A stretch of 64,000 bases of DNA from Rhodococcus rhodnii. GTDB taxonomy: Bacteria > Actinomycetota > Actinomycetes > Mycobacteriales > Pseudonocardiaceae. The stretch covers positions 1 through 64,000 of the forward strand of contig JOAA01000008.1 of assembly GCA_000720375.1 (NCBI GenBank). The letters are read 5' to 3'. Positions 41,933 to 51,328 of this stretch are shown in pieces. Numbering within the stretch: position 1 is the first letter of the stretch; each line of letters starts with the position of its first letter. Under the pieces are notes generated by a model. It was not told the DNA's origin. It saw only the letters and a list, made by a program, of their open reading frames with translations, and did no database searches. The position numbers were made by a program, and so were the translations under genes.

Positions 41933-42913
41933 CTACTTCCGCTCGGAGGAACCCTTGAATGAACGGGAGACGGCCAGGCCGACCCGCCTGGAGGACCGCC
42001 ACACCGGCCACGCCAACAGCACACCGACACCGAGCGGGATGCCCTGCTGCCACGCCGGGGCCCACGCCAGCGCCTGCGGGTTGGGGTCGGAGATGCCGCC
42101 CCAGCGGTTCGGCGGGAGCACGATCACCTGTGCCTTGCCGATCACGTCGGAGACGGGCACGACGCCCTCGAGCCGGGTGTTGCCCTGCTTGCGCGAGTCG
42201 GACGAGTTGTTGCGGTTGTCGCCCATGACCCACAGCGTGCCCGGCGGGACTGTCACCGGCTCGAACTGCTGGTCGCCGTTGGGCGCACCGCCTTCCCAGT
42301 ACACGTACGGCTCGTTGAGGGGCTTGTCGTCGACGTAGACCCTACCGTCTGCGTCACCGCGGACGGTCTGGCCGCCGACCGCGATCACGCGCTTGACGAA
42401 GTCCTTCTCGTCCGGCGGGGCGAGTCCGATCACCGAACCGAGCTGCTCGAGAAAACGGACAAACGCGTTCTCTGAGCGCTCGCCGGTGAATTCGTTCTGC
42501 ACCCACGGACCCGGGCCCTTGAAGACGACTACGTCGCCCGGCGCCGGATCGGTGAAGTAATAGGTGACCTTCTCGACCAGGATCCGGTCACCCTGACAGC
42601 CAGGGCACCCGTGCAGCGTCTCCTCCATCGAGCCCGATGGGATGACGTACACCCGCGCGAGGAACTGCTGGATCAGGAAGACCAGGACAAGAGCCACGAC
42701 GATGAGGATCGGCAGCTCTTTCCAAAAAGACATTTTCTTCTTTTTGGGCTTTTTGCCTGATTCCGACTCATCGCTGTCCGCTGGACGTCCGCGCCGAGAC
42801 TCGTAAATACCAGGCTCACGCGCTTCGGACTTTTGGGATTCCAGCGGACCGGTGACTTCTTCCGGACGTTCCGGATCATCCTCGGGTGCGTTGGGGTGCA
42901 CGGGATTAACCAC
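41933..42913 (-). CDS. lepB: Signal peptidase I
   Basis: Cleaves signal peptides from exported proteins at the outer face of the membrane. The 326-residue protein has a 60-residue acidic/charged cytosolic start ending KKPKKKK, one membrane helix (LPILIVVALVLVFLIQQFL), the nucleophile Ser in VIPSGSMEETL and the general base Lys in DFVKRVIAVGGQTV, plus GDNRNNSSDSR and a second hydrophobic segment at the C-terminus (GVGVLLAWPVW). The start is GTG 42913. The insert containing HGCPGCQGD is typical of actinobacterial enzymes. Confidence 0.95.
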   Translation of the reverse strand: MVNPVHPNAPEDDPERPEEVTGPLESQKSEAREPGIYESRRGRPADSDESESGKKPKKKKMSFWKELPILIVVALVLVFLIQQFLARVYVIPSGSMEETLHGCPGCQGDRILVEKVTYYFTDPAPGDVVVFKGPGPWVQNEFTGERSENAFVRFLEQLGSVIGLAPPDEKDFVKRVIAVGGQTVRGDADGRVYVDDKPLNEPYVYWEGGAPNGDQQFEPVTVPPGTLWVMGDNRNNSSDSRKQGNTRLEGVVPVSDVIGKAQVIVLPPNRWGGISDPNPQALAWAPAWQQGIPLGVGVLLAWPVWRSSRRVGLAVSRSFKGSSERK

Positions 42914-42946
42914 GTCGCCAGGTTACGGCAGAAGGAGCCGGTTGCG

Positions 42947-43306
42947 TCACGCGCCCGAAGGGGTTTCGCGCTTCTCCTTGATCTTGGCGGCCTTGCCACG
43001 CAGTTCGCGCAGGTAGTAGAGCTTCGCCCGGCGCACGTCACCGCGCTTGGCGACCTCGATCTTGGCGACGTTCGGGGAATGCACCGGGAAGGTGCGCTCG
43101 ACGCCGACGCCGTAGGAGATCTTGCGAACGGTGAAGGTCTCGCGAATGCCACCGCCCTGGCGACGGATCACGACGCCCTGGAACTCCTGGGTCCGCTCGC
43201 GCTGGCCCTCGATGACGCGGACCTGGACCTTGAGGGTGTCGCCCGGCCGGAAGTCCGGGATGTCGGAACGCAGCGACTGGGCGTCCAGTGCATCCAGGGT
43301 GTTCAT
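42947..43306 (-). CDS. rplS: 50S ribosomal protein L19
   Basis: A 119-residue ribosomal protein with [33 protein letters not shown] and [27 protein letters not shown] (in parts), ending in a basic tail. The ATG at 43306 is set by the conserved MNTLDALD; an alternative ATG 21 bases upstream adds seven residues. It follows trmD and precedes lepB, a standard order. Confidence 0.95.
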   Translation of the reverse strand: MNTLDALDAQSLRSDIPDFRPGDTLKVQVRVIEGQRERTQEFQGVVIRRQGGGIRETFTVRKISYGVGVERTFPVHSPNVAKIEVAKRGDVRRAKLYYLRELRGKAAKIKEKRETPSGA

Positions 43307-43451
43307 CGGTGTGTCCGTCCTCGTCATCGGGTGTGTTCTTCGTGTCTCCCGGCAGGCATGAGAACAACCTTGAGCCAACCTGGGAGAGGGCTTTCTGGCG
43401 CGCGTCGGAAACAGGGCCCGACAGCAGCAACCGAGCAAGTATGACAGGTCG

Positions 43452-44213
43452 TCATGCCGGAGGCGAAATCGCCCCCGTGCGCAGCTGATCGAGCAGGGCG
43501 CGGTCGTGCTTGTCCAGCGCGTCCTCAGGGAGGCGTTCGAGCAGGTCAGGGCGCCGTTGGAAGGTTCGTTCCAGCGCCCTGTCACGGCGCCAGCGATCGA
43601 TCGCGGCGTGGTTTCCTGACCGCAGGACGTCCGGGACCGCGAACTCTCGCCAGACCTCGGGGCGGGTGTAGCTGGGGCCCTCGAGCAGACCGTCGGAGAA
43701 CGAGTCCTGCTCCGCGGACGCCGGGTTGCCAAGAACACCTGGCAACAACCGGGCGACGGCCTCGACCATCACCATGACCGCGACTTCTCCGCCGACGAGC
43801 ACGTAGTCGCCGATGGAGACCTCGTCGACAGGCATTCTGCGGGCTGCGTCGTCGATCACGCGTTGATCGATGCCCTCATAGCGGCCGCACGCGAAGACCA
43901 GGCGTGACTCCGTGGCGTAGGCACGGGCCATTGCCTGCGTGAACGGTTTACCCGCAGGCGTTGGGACGACCAACCGGGGCGTGTCGCCGGCACACACGGA
44001 GTCCAGGGCGTCGCCCCATACCTGGGGTTTCATGACCATGCCTGGGCCGCCGCCGTACGGGCTGTCGTCGACGGCCTTGTGTACGTCGTGGGTCCAGTCG
44101 CGGAGGTCGTGCACGCGGACGTCCAGCAGGCCACGGTCGATGGCTTTGCCGAGCAGCGCCGCGCGCAAGGGCGTCAGGTACTCGGGGAAGATCGTGACGA
44201 CATCGATGCGCAT
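43452..44213 (-). CDS. trmD: tRNA (guanine-N1)-methyltransferase
   Basis: Makes m1G37 in tRNAs, preventing frameshifts. The 253-residue SPOUT enzyme shows [19 protein letters not shown], the [15 protein letters not shown] knot segment, [11 protein letters not shown] and [27 protein letters not shown], as well as the C-terminal DNA/tRNA-binding domain. It lies three bases after rimM. Confidence 0.96.
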   Translation of the reverse strand: MRIDVVTIFPEYLTPLRAALLGKAIDRGLLDVRVHDLRDWTHDVHKAVDDSPYGGGPGMVMKPQVWGDALDSVCAGDTPRLVVPTPAGKPFTQAMARAYATESRLVFACGRYEGIDQRVIDDAARRMPVDEVSIGDYVLVGGEVAVMVMVEAVARLLPGVLGNPASAEQDSFSDGLLEGPSYTRPEVWREFAVPDVLRSGNHAAIDRWRRDRALERTFQRRPDLLERLPEDALDKHDRALLDQLRTGAISPPA

Positions 44214-44216
44214 GGT

Positions 44217-44726
44217 TCAGTCCAGCAGACCCTCGGGCGGGTCGAGCACCACGCGGCGCCCGACGATGTCCACCTCGGGGACGATTTCCCGCACGAACGG
44301 CACCAGGACCTCGCGTCCGGCCACGTCCAGGGCGAGCAACTCGCCGGCTGGGCTGTGCACGACCTCGCGGACAGTCCCCACCGTGGACCCGTCAACGAGC
44401 ACGGCGGAGAGCCCTTCGAGTTCGTGGTCGTAGAACTCGTCGGGGTCCTCGGTCGGCGGCAGCGCGTCGGTGTCGGCGAGGAGCAACGCGCCTCTGAGCG
44501 ACTCAGCGACGGTCCGATCAGGAACCTCGTCAAACGTGACGAGAAGACGCTCACCGTGCGACCGGATGGTCGCGAGCGTCAGGGGCCGAGAGGAACCGTC
44601 GCGCAGCCGCGCGGCCACGACCGCACCTGGAGCGAAACGCTGCTCGGGCGAGTCTGTGCGCACGTCCACGGCGAGTTCACCGCGAATTCCGTGCGCCTTG
44701 GCCACGCGGCCGACGACGACATCCAT
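44217..44726 (-). CDS. rimM: 16S rRNA processing protein RimM
   Basis: Assists 30S head maturation with S19. The 169-residue protein starts VVVGRVAKAHGIRGELAVDVRTDSP, with the C-terminal PRC-barrel (LSAVLVDGSTVGTVREVVHSPAGELLALDV) and VPFVREIVPEVDIVGRRVVLDPPEGLLD (cited in pieces). Order rpsP-KH-rimM-trmD-rplS is the widespread one. Confidence 0.95.
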   Translation of the reverse strand: MDVVVGRVAKAHGIRGELAVDVRTDSPEQRFAPGAVVAARLRDGSSRPLTLATIRSHGERLLVTFDEVPDRTVAESLRGALLLADTDALPPTEDPDEFYDHELEGLSAVLVDGSTVGTVREVVHSPAGELLALDVAGREVLVPFVREIVPEVDIVGRRVVLDPPEGLLD

Positions 44727-44731
44727 GGGCG

Positions 44732-44971
44732 CTAGTGGTCGGTGTCCACCACGTCCACGCGGACACCCCGGCCACCGATCCCGGCCATGACCGTGCGCAG
44801 GGCCGTGGCGGTCCGCCCACCCCTGCCGATCACCTTGCCGAGATCATCGGGGTGGACGTGGACCTCGAGAGTGCGGCCCCGGCGCGTGGTGACCAGCTCC
44901 ACCCGGACCTCGTCCGGGTGGTCGACGATCCCGCGCACCAGGTGCTCGAGCGAGTCCGCGAGGAAGCTCAC
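44732..44971 (-). CDS. KH-domain RNA-binding protein (KhpA/YlqC type)
   Basis: A 79-residue single-KH protein with the RNA-binding [18 protein letters not shown] (GxxG loop GRGG). Proteins of this family (KhpA) bind RNA and affect cell division and ribosome assembly. Its start overlaps rpsP by four bases and its end is five bases from rimM. Confidence 0.92.
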   Translation of the reverse strand: MSFLADSLEHLVRGIVDHPDEVRVELVTTRRGRTLEVHVHPDDLGKVIGRGGRTATALRTVMAGIGGRGVRVDVVDTDH

Positions 44972-45420
44972 GCGTCTTCCTTGGCGCCGCCCTCATCCGC
45001 CTTGGCCTCGTCAGCCTTGGCGTCGGCCTTCTTGCTGCCCTTGCGCTTCGGCGTGGTCGCCTCGGTCACCGGCTCCTCACCGGCGGCGGCCAGCGCGGCG
45101 GCGAACAGCTCCGCCTTGTCCGGCTTGGCCTCCTTGACCTTCAGCGTGCCTTCGGTGCCCGGCAGGCCCTTGAACTTCTGCCAGTCGCCGGTGATCTCGA
45201 ACAGGTGCTGCACCGGCTCGGTCGGCTGCGCGCCGACACCCAGCCAGTACTGGGCGCGCTCGGAGTTCACCTCGATCAGGCTCGGCTCCTCCTTGGGCGC
45301 GTAGCGGCCGATCGTCTCGATGGCCTTGCCACTGCGGCGGGTGCGCGAGTCGGCGACGATGATGCGGTAGTACGGCGACCGGATCTTTCCGAGACGCTGC
45401 AGCTTGATCTTGACTGCCAC
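44968..45420 (-). CDS. rpsP: 30S ribosomal protein S16
   Basis: A 150-residue S16 with [36 protein letters not shown] (parts) and a long actinobacterial acidic/lysine-rich C-terminal tail ([21 protein letters not shown] in part) of roughly 50 residues beyond the folded domain. The GTG at 45420 is fixed by the conserved MAVKIKLQR start. It is the first gene of the rpsP-khpA-rimM-trmD-rplS run. Confidence 0.95.
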   Translation of the reverse strand: MAVKIKLQRLGKIRSPYYRIIVADSRTRRSGKAIETIGRYAPKEEPSLIEVNSERAQYWLGVGAQPTEPVQHLFEITGDWQKFKGLPGTEGTLKVKEAKPDKAELFAAALAAAGEEPVTEATTPKRKGSKKADAKADEAKADEGGAKEDA

Positions 45421-45602
45421 GGGTAGTGGTACTCCTCGACGTTCTGGTGCTACGGGTGGAACTCGCTCGACCCGCGTGGGGCACGGGGGCGAGGCCCGAA
45501 TGGCAGCCATGGCGTGGTGAGAGGGTCCAGCCACAGCGGACAGCCAAGTATTGTGCCAGACGAGTCCGCCCCGCTCACAATCACCCCTGTTGATGACTCA
45601 AG

Positions 45603-46334
45603 TCACTCGGCCGGGTAAGGCATCGACTTGAAGTCACGGTCCAGGCGGTCCGGCGTCCGTGGCAACCATGATGCCCGCAACGCGCTGACCGTCCCCACGG
45701 GCAACGACGGGTTGGGCGTATTGGCGCTCGGGTTGGCGACGGACTGCACGGCCCACGCGAACCCGATCACCGGGTTGATCCGCGCCCAGCGAGCCGTGTC
45801 GACACCCAGCAGCATCATCGCCCGCAGGTACGCGTGCCAGCCGTGGTAGTTGGTGATCGGCACCATGGTGTGCACCTGCTGCTCCAGAGCGGCCCGGCGC
45901 GGGTCGAACAACACGCCTTCGCCGAACCAGCCGAAGGCGTCGACGAACCGGGTGCTGTTGGGCGAGTAGTACGTGTCGAACGACGTCAACTGCAGAGTCG
46001 ACAGCGTCTGCAGCTCACGCCGGACCGGCCGGGCGAAATCGGCGTAGGTGTCCGGGTAGCCCGGCTTGGCGCTCAGATCGAGCCAGACGTCCCGGAACCC
46101 GTCGACGAAGTTCGGCACGCCGACGTGCGCAGTGAGCCGTGCGTATGTCTCCTGGATCTCGGGGGACGCGTTGTAGAACGCGACCTCGTCGAACTGGTAC
46201 CACATCTCGTTGGCTCTGCGGTCGCCCAGCATTCCGGGCACGGGCGGGAACTCCGACGCCGCGGCGACGCCGGGCAACAGCAGCACAGACGCCCCGATGG
46301 ACGCGGTCAGCAGGGATCGTCGGTTGAGCGACAT
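45603..46334 (-). CDS. Exported protein of unknown family with Tat-like signal
   Basis: A 243-residue protein I do not recognise. The N-terminus LNRRSLLTASIGASVLLLPGVAAA has a twin arginine and a hydrophobic core, so Tat export is likely. The mature part has aromatic-rich segments (MWYQFDEVAFYNASPEIQETYARL, VHTMVPITNYHGWHAYLRAMMLLG) and a WARINPVIGFAWAVQSVANPS stretch, without recognised catalytic motifs. The ATG at 46334 has AGGAGA seven bases upstream. It stands alone between rpsP and pxpA. Confidence 0.72.
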   Translation of the reverse strand: MSLNRRSLLTASIGASVLLLPGVAAASEFPPVPGMLGDRRANEMWYQFDEVAFYNASPEIQETYARLTAHVGVPNFVDGFRDVWLDLSAKPGYPDTYADFARPVRRELQTLSTLQLTSFDTYYSPNSTRFVDAFGWFGEGVLFDPRRAALEQQVHTMVPITNYHGWHAYLRAMMLLGVDTARWARINPVIGFAWAVQSVANPSANTPNPSLPVGTVSALRASWLPRTPDRLDRDFKSMPYPAE

Positions 46335-46446
46335 GCGGATCTCCTCTGCGAAACGAGTGATCCACATACCCTTGGACCTGCTGATCCCTACCCACCAGAG
46401 TGCAGCACCCGCGACTGACGGGCAAAGATCCCGGCTGGACCGGGAC

Positions 46447-47193
46447 TCAGAACGCGGCGAGCGTGACCCCGGCTTCCTCCAGCGCAGCGCGTACGGCCTG
46501 CGCGTGCTGCACGGCGCCGGGCGTGTCGCCGTGCAGACACAACGACTCGACCGACGAAGCGTCGATGACGGTCCCGTCCACGGCGAGGATTTGACGGTCC
46601 GAAGCCAACCGGACTGCACGGTCGACAACAGCGGCTGTGTCCGTGAGCAACGCACCTGGCTCACGCCGCGAGACGAGCGTCCCGGACGGCGTGTAGCCAC
46701 GATCCGCGAACGCCTCACCGACGGTCCGCAACCCGGCTTCCGAAGCGGCAGCCAAGAACTCGGACCCCGGCAAGCCAAGCACAGGTATGTCGCCCCATGC
46801 CTTGACTCCAGCGACGACCGCAGCTGCCTGTTCAGCGTGGTGGACGACAGCGTTGTACAGGGCGCCGTGCGGTTTCACGTACGCCACACGAGCACCCGCA
46901 GCTGAGGCGAACGCGGACAGCGCGCCGATCTGGTACAGCACATCGTCCGCCAGCTCAACGGGTTCGACGTCGATGAAGCGGCGACCGAACCCGGCGAGGT
47001 CCCGATAGGACACCTGCGCGCCGATCGCGACCCCATGCGACGCGGCCAGTTCGCACACTGACCGCATGGTCCGCGGATCGCCCGCGTGGAAGCCGCACGC
47101 CACGTTCGCCGACGTCACCACGCCGAGCAAAGCCGCGTCGTCACCGAGCTTCCATACGCCGAAACCTTCGCCGAGATCGCTGTTCAGGTCCAT
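46447..47193 (-). CDS. pxpA: 5-oxoprolinase subunit A (LamB/YcsF family)
   Basis: Subunit of the ATP-dependent oxoprolinase that opens 5-oxoproline to glutamate. The 248-residue protein has [18 protein letters not shown] at the N-terminus, [28 protein letters not shown] and [11 protein letters not shown], all signatures of the family. The pxpB and pxpC subunits are not in the window. The ATG at 47193 overlaps the CPBP protease stop by one base (TGATG). Confidence 0.92.
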   Translation of the reverse strand: MDLNSDLGEGFGVWKLGDDAALLGVVTSANVACGFHAGDPRTMRSVCELAASHGVAIGAQVSYRDLAGFGRRFIDVEPVELADDVLYQIGALSAFASAAGARVAYVKPHGALYNAVVHHAEQAAAVVAGVKAWGDIPVLGLPGSEFLAAASEAGLRTVGEAFADRGYTPSGTLVSRREPGALLTDTAAVVDRAVRLASDRQILAVDGTVIDASSVESLCLHGDTPGAVQHAQAVRAALEEAGVTLAAF

Positions 47194-47963
47194 CAGGGGG
47201 CCATCACTCCAAGGGAGACGAGCAACACCGTCAACGCGGGCACGAAGTTGTTGACCTGGTGGGCGACCACGCTCGCGCCGAGCCGTCCGGTGAACAGCCG
47301 GGCGAGCCCAATCGGGATGCCGATCACGATCAGCAGGGACGTGCGCAGCGGTTCGAGGTGGCTGACCGCGAACACGGCCGTGCTCAGGCCGAAAACGGTC
47401 CAGCGGCCCCACTGCAGGCGTTCCAGCGCGCCCCACAGCAGGCCACGGAAGATGATCTCCTCGCAGATCGGCCCGACCAGCCAGGCGTACAGGAACATCA
47501 CCACGCCCGCGGCGATCGGCAGCGAGCGGCTGTCGACCAACGCGCTGAACGCCGAGGTGGCGTTGTCCTCGCCGACGATCTTCGTCCAGATCATCGCGGC
47601 CGCGGTGGTCAGCACCAGGCCGATCAGGCCGAACTTCAGCCCGACCTTGAAGTCCTCGCGCGAGTACGACCACTTCAGGTCGATCCGGGGCCCGTTCCCG
47701 CGCAGCCGGGTGATCAGCAGCGCGACCCCGGTCGCGATCAGCACCGGCAGGATCGACCCGATCACGATCGTGGCCACGCTGACCGGCTCGTTCGACGAGC
47801 TCGGCTGCAGGATCGCGCTGATGAACGCGGCCGACAGCAGCAAGACCGCCTCGACGAGCAGAAACGCGCCAATGCCCCATCTGTGGCTGTAGTCCGGCGC
47901 GGGCGGCGGCTCGATCGGTTCCGCGGCCACTGTTTCAGGCTCCCGTGGCGGTGGTGGTGTCAC
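47193..47963 (-). CDS. CPBP-family intramembrane metalloprotease
   Basis: A 256-residue membrane protein of the CAAX/CPBP (ABI) family. After a proline-rich start it has some eight helices, with the first motif in [15 protein letters not shown] (EExxxR), the second in [10 protein letters not shown] and the third in VAHQVNN. Bacterial members process bacteriocins, toxins or other membrane proteins. The GTG at 47963 has CGGAGGA seven bases upstream; an upstream TTG is less likely. It is followed without gap by pxpA, an unusual partner. Confidence 0.87.
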   Translation of the reverse strand: MTPPPPREPETVAAEPIEPPPAPDYSHRWGIGAFLLVEAVLLLSAAFISAILQPSSSNEPVSVATIVIGSILPVLIATGVALLITRLRGNGPRIDLKWSYSREDFKVGLKFGLIGLVLTTAAAMIWTKIVGEDNATSAFSALVDSRSLPIAAGVVMFLYAWLVGPICEEIIFRGLLWGALERLQWGRWTVFGLSTAVFAVSHLEPLRTSLLIVIGIPIGLARLFTGRLGASVVAHQVNNFVPALTVLLVSLGVMAP

Positions 47964-48065
47964 GGGCGTCCTCCGACAGCACAATCAACGGCGCACTCCG
48001 GCAAGTGCGCGACCTGATTGGCAGACTACGGCGCGTTTCGGCGTGTCACCGAGTAATTCGGCGTG

Positions 48066-49139
48066 TCACCGCACGATCCGACCACGCAAGACAATCCGAG
48101 TGGGTGATCGGAGCACGCTCAGGTCGGTACGCGGATCGGCCGGATAGGCGACGATGTCGGCCGCGGAGCCGTCTTCGATACCCGAATAGCCCAACCAGCC
48201 ACGCGCTGCCCACGACCCCGCCGCGAGTGCGTCCGTACGGCTCATTCCCGTGCTGTGCAAGGCTTCTATCTCGTCGACCAAACGGCCGTGGTCGATACCG
48301 CCACCCGCGTCAGTGCCCGCGTACACGGGAATGCCTGCCTCGACGGCCGTCCGCACGGTGTCGCGGACCGAAGCGTGCAACTGCCTCATATGCGCCGCGT
48401 AGATCGGATATTTCGTCGCATTCGCCGCGAGGTCGGGAAAGAGCTCGATGTTGATCAGCGTCGGCACGAGCGCCGCGCCGGACGAGGCCATCATCGCGAT
48501 GGTGTCCGCGGTCAGCCCAGTGCCGTGCTCGATGCAGTCGATCCCGGCGGCGAGCAGGCCCGGAATGGAGTCTTCGCCGAACACGTGCGCGGTCACGCGG
48601 GCGCCCGCGTCGTGGGCCACCTTCATGGCCTTGACCAGCACGTCGTCCGGCCAGAGCGGGGCCAGATCGCCGACCGACCGGTCGATCCAGTCGCCGACGA
48701 GCTTCACCCAGCCGTCGCCGTACGCCGCCTGCTCGGCGACCGCCTCCAGCAGCTGCTCAGGGTCCTCGAGCTCCACGCCGAGATACCGGATGTACCGCTT
48801 GGGCCTGCTGATGTGCCTGCCCGCGCGGACGATCCGGGGCAGGTCGAGGCGTTCCTGCAGGGGCCTGGTGTCGATCGGCGAGCCGCAGTCACGCACGAGC
48901 AACGCGCCGCTGTCGCGGTCGATCTCGGCTTGCTCGGCCGCTTCCTCAAGGGTCGGATTGCCCGACGGCGAGATCCCGATGTGGCAGTGGGCGTCCACCA
49001 GTCCAGGCACCAGGAATCCGCCGTTGACCACGGTTTCCGCGTTGGGCACCGGCGTGAACCGGATCCGGCCGTTGACCACCCAGAGGTCACGGGTCTCTTC
49101 GCCGGGGAGCACGACTCCCCGCAGGTGCAGCGCGGTCAC
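48066..49139 (-). CDS. Amidohydrolase-superfamily protein
   Basis: A 357-residue metal-dependent hydrolase. The metal-binding HxH lies in LVDAHCHIGISPSG; the Lys in GWVKLVGDW, the histidine in VTAHVFGEDSIPG, IEHGTGLTADT and the Asp in YAGTDAGGGIDHG complete the likely active site. It resembles imidazolonepropionase/prolidase-type amidohydrolases, but the substrate is not evident. The GTG at 49139 overlaps the ffh stop by four bases, so it is translated with ffh. Confidence 0.85.
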   Translation of the reverse strand: MTALHLRGVVLPGEETRDLWVVNGRIRFTPVPNAETVVNGGFLVPGLVDAHCHIGISPSGNPTLEEAAEQAEIDRDSGALLVRDCGSPIDTRPLQERLDLPRIVRAGRHISRPKRYIRYLGVELEDPEQLLEAVAEQAAYGDGWVKLVGDWIDRSVGDLAPLWPDDVLVKAMKVAHDAGARVTAHVFGEDSIPGLLAAGIDCIEHGTGLTADTIAMMASSGAALVPTLINIELFPDLAANATKYPIYAAHMRQLHASVRDTVRTAVEAGIPVYAGTDAGGGIDHGRLVDEIEALHSTGMSRTDALAAGSWAARGWLGYSGIEDGSAADIVAYPADPRTDLSVLRSPTRIVLRGRIVR

Positions 49140-50689
49140 TTGTCTTTGTTCTTGGGGAACTTCAGTGTGGAGGGGTCGAAACCGGGCGGCAGCTGGTCCA
49201 GACCGGCCAGGCCGGGCGGGAGCTGGTTGAGGCCGGGCGGCATCTTGGACAGGTCCGGCGCCGCACCCGCGGGGAAGCCGGGCAGCGCGGGCAGGTTGCC
49301 CTTGCCCTTGCCCTTGACCTTGCGGCCCTTCTTGCGCGCGTCCTTCTTCTGCTTGCGGCTCATCCCGCCGCCACCGCCGCCGAAGCCGAACCGGCCGGCC
49401 ATCTGCTGCATCATCTTGCGGGCCTCGAAGAACCGGTTCACCAGGTCGTTGACCTCGGCGACCCGGACGCCGGAGCCGTTGGCGATGCGGGCACGGCGGG
49501 ACGCGTTGATGATCTTGGGATCGGCCCGCTCGGCCGGGGTCATGCCGCGGATGATCGCCTGCAGCCGATCCAGGTGCTTGTCGTCGATGTTGGCCGCGGC
49601 TTCCTTCATCTGGGCGCCGCCGGGCAGCATGCCGAGCAGGTTGCCGATCGGGCCCATCTTGCGCACCTGGAGCATCTGCTCGAGGAAGTCCTCCAGGGTG
49701 AGCTGGCCCGCGGTGAGCTTCTCCGCGGCCTGCTGGGCCTGCTGCTGGTTGAAGACCTTCTCGGCCGACTCGATCAGCGACAGCACGTCACCCATGCCGA
49801 GGATGCGGCTGGCCATCCGGTCCGGGTGGAACGCGTCGAAGTCCTCGAGCTTCTCGCCGTTGGACGCGAACATGATCGGCTGGCCGGTGACGTGCCGGAC
49901 CGACAGCGCGGCACCACCGCGGGCGTCGCCGTCGAGCTTGGTGAGCACGACACCGGAGAAACCGACGCCGTCGCGGAACGCCTCAGCTGTGGTGACCGCG
50001 TCCTGACCGATCATCGCGTCGACGACGAACAGGACCTCGTCGGGCTGGACCGCGTCCCGGATGTCGGCGGCCTGCTTCATCAGCTCTTCGTCGACACCCA
50101 GGCGGCCCGCGGTGTCGACGATGACCACGTCGTGCTGGGCACGCCTGGCCTCGTCGATCGCGCGGCGGGCCACGTCGACCGGGTCGCCGACGCCGTTACC
50201 TGGTTCGGGAGCGAACACCGGCACCCCGGCTCGCTCACCGACGACCTGCAGCTGGGTGACCGCGTTGGGCCGCTGGAGGTCACACGCGACCAGCATCGGC
50301 GCGTGGTTCTGCTCCCGCAGCCAGCGGGCCAGCTTGCCCGCGAGGGTCGTCTTACCGGAACCCTGCAGACCGGCGAGCATGATCACGGTCGGCGGCTGCT
50401 TGGCGAACTGCAGCCTGCGGGTCTCGCCGCCGAGGATGGCGATGAGCTCCTCGTTGACGATCTTGACGACCTGCTGCGCGGGGTTGAGCGCCGCGGAGAC
50501 CTCCGCACCCTTCGCGCGCTCCTTGATCTGCGTGATGAACGCACGCACGACGGGCAGCGCGACGTCGGCCTCCAGCAGCGCGATGCGGATCTCGCGCGCG
50601 GTGGAGTCGATGTCCGCGTCGGTCAGTCGCCCCTTGGAACGCAGGTTCTGCAGGACCGATGTGAGCCGGTCGGAAAGGGTGTCGAACAC
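49136..50689 (-). CDS. ffh: Signal recognition particle protein
   Basis: SRP GTPase that delivers nascent membrane proteins to FtsY. The 517-residue protein has the N domain, GTPase motifs VIMLAGLQGSGKTTLAGKLA, VDTAGRLGVDEELM, TKLDGDARGGAALSVRH, and a methionine-rich M domain (LEQMLQVRKMGPIGNLLGMLPGG). The C-terminus is unusually rich in Gly and Pro (GFGGGGGGMSRKQKK, then LPALPGFPAGAA). The downstream amidohydrolase overlaps it by four bases. Confidence 0.96.
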   Translation of the reverse strand: MFDTLSDRLTSVLQNLRSKGRLTDADIDSTAREIRIALLEADVALPVVRAFITQIKERAKGAEVSAALNPAQQVVKIVNEELIAILGGETRRLQFAKQPPTVIMLAGLQGSGKTTLAGKLARWLREQNHAPMLVACDLQRPNAVTQLQVVGERAGVPVFAPEPGNGVGDPVDVARRAIDEARRAQHDVVIVDTAGRLGVDEELMKQAADIRDAVQPDEVLFVVDAMIGQDAVTTAEAFRDGVGFSGVVLTKLDGDARGGAALSVRHVTGQPIMFASNGEKLEDFDAFHPDRMASRILGMGDVLSLIESAEKVFNQQQAQQAAEKLTAGQLTLEDFLEQMLQVRKMGPIGNLLGMLPGGAQMKEAAANIDDKHLDRLQAIIRGMTPAERADPKIINASRRARIANGSGVRVAEVNDLVNRFFEARKMMQQMAGRFGFGGGGGGMSRKQKKDARKKGRKVKGKGKGNLPALPGFPAGAAPDLSKMPPGLNQLPPGLAGLDQLPPGFDPSTLKFPKNKDK

Positions 50690-50752
50690 GGGTACGGCAC
50701 TCCAGGCATGTCGTGGGTATCACCACCAGGGTAGTCGCGGGAAAATGTGTAT

Positions 50753-51328
50753 GTGGCAAAGGCCAGTGTCTACATCTCAGTCGACGTCGAAGCCGACGGT
50801 CCGATCCCCGGTCCGTACTCGATGATTTCGCTGGGTGCGTGCGTCGCCGGACGGCATGACGGTGACGTGTTCACGGCGGCGGATCCCGAGGTCCAGACCT
50901 TCTACCGGGAGCTCAAACCGATCAGCTCCGAGTTCGTGCCGGAGGCTCTGGCGGTCAGCGGGCTGGATCGTGACCTCTTGATCAAGTCGGGTATCGAGCC
51001 CGCGGACGCGATGCGGGACTTCTCGGCGTGGGTCAGTGAGGTGTCCGGTTCGGCGGCCGCGGTGTTCACCGCGTACCCGGCGAGCTTCGACTGGATGTTC
51101 ACGTACTGGTACGTGATGCGCTTCACCGGGTCGAGTCCGTTCGGGCACTCGCGGTGCCTGGACATGAAGACGTACTTCGCGGCTCGGGCCGGGCGGCCGA
51201 TCAGCGGGGTGGCCAAACGCACGATGCCCAAGCGGCTGCTCTCGAACCGGAGGCACACGCACAACGCGCTGGACGACGCGATCGAGCAGGGTGAGATGTT
51301 CGGCAAGCTGATGGCTGAGGAGTACTAG
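50753..51328 (+). CDS. DEDDh 3'-5' exoribonuclease (DnaQ fold)
   Basis: A 191-residue nuclease resembling the mycobacterial 3'-5' exoribonuclease AS. It starts VYISVDVEADGPIPGPYSMISLGA with the first D-x-E pair, has FTAYPASFDWMFTYWYV with the next Asp, and ends with HTHNALDDAIEQGEMFGKL supplying His and Asp of the DEDDh set. Related enzymes trim adenylated RNA. The GTG at 50753 is chosen by the conserved start; GTG 50747 is also in frame. It is divergent from ffh. Confidence 0.83.
   Translation: MAKASVYISVDVEADGPIPGPYSMISLGACVAGRHDGDVFTAADPEVQTFYRELKPISSEFVPEALAVSGLDRDLLIKSGIEPADAMRDFSAWVSEVSGSAAAVFTAYPASFDWMFTYWYVMRFTGSSPFGHSRCLDMKTYFAARAGRPISGVAKRTMPKRLLSNRRHTHNALDDAIEQGEMFGKLMAEEY

Noticed and set aside
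41146..45420. Possible tRNA genes in the ribosomal-protein stretch
   Set aside because: I saw no complete cloverleaf with TTC-AA-type loop and matching stems; the gaps are too short.
48255..50006. 583-codon plus-strand frame opposite the amidohydrolase and ffh
   Set aside because: ffh motifs on the minus strand are unambiguous, so this frame is non-coding.
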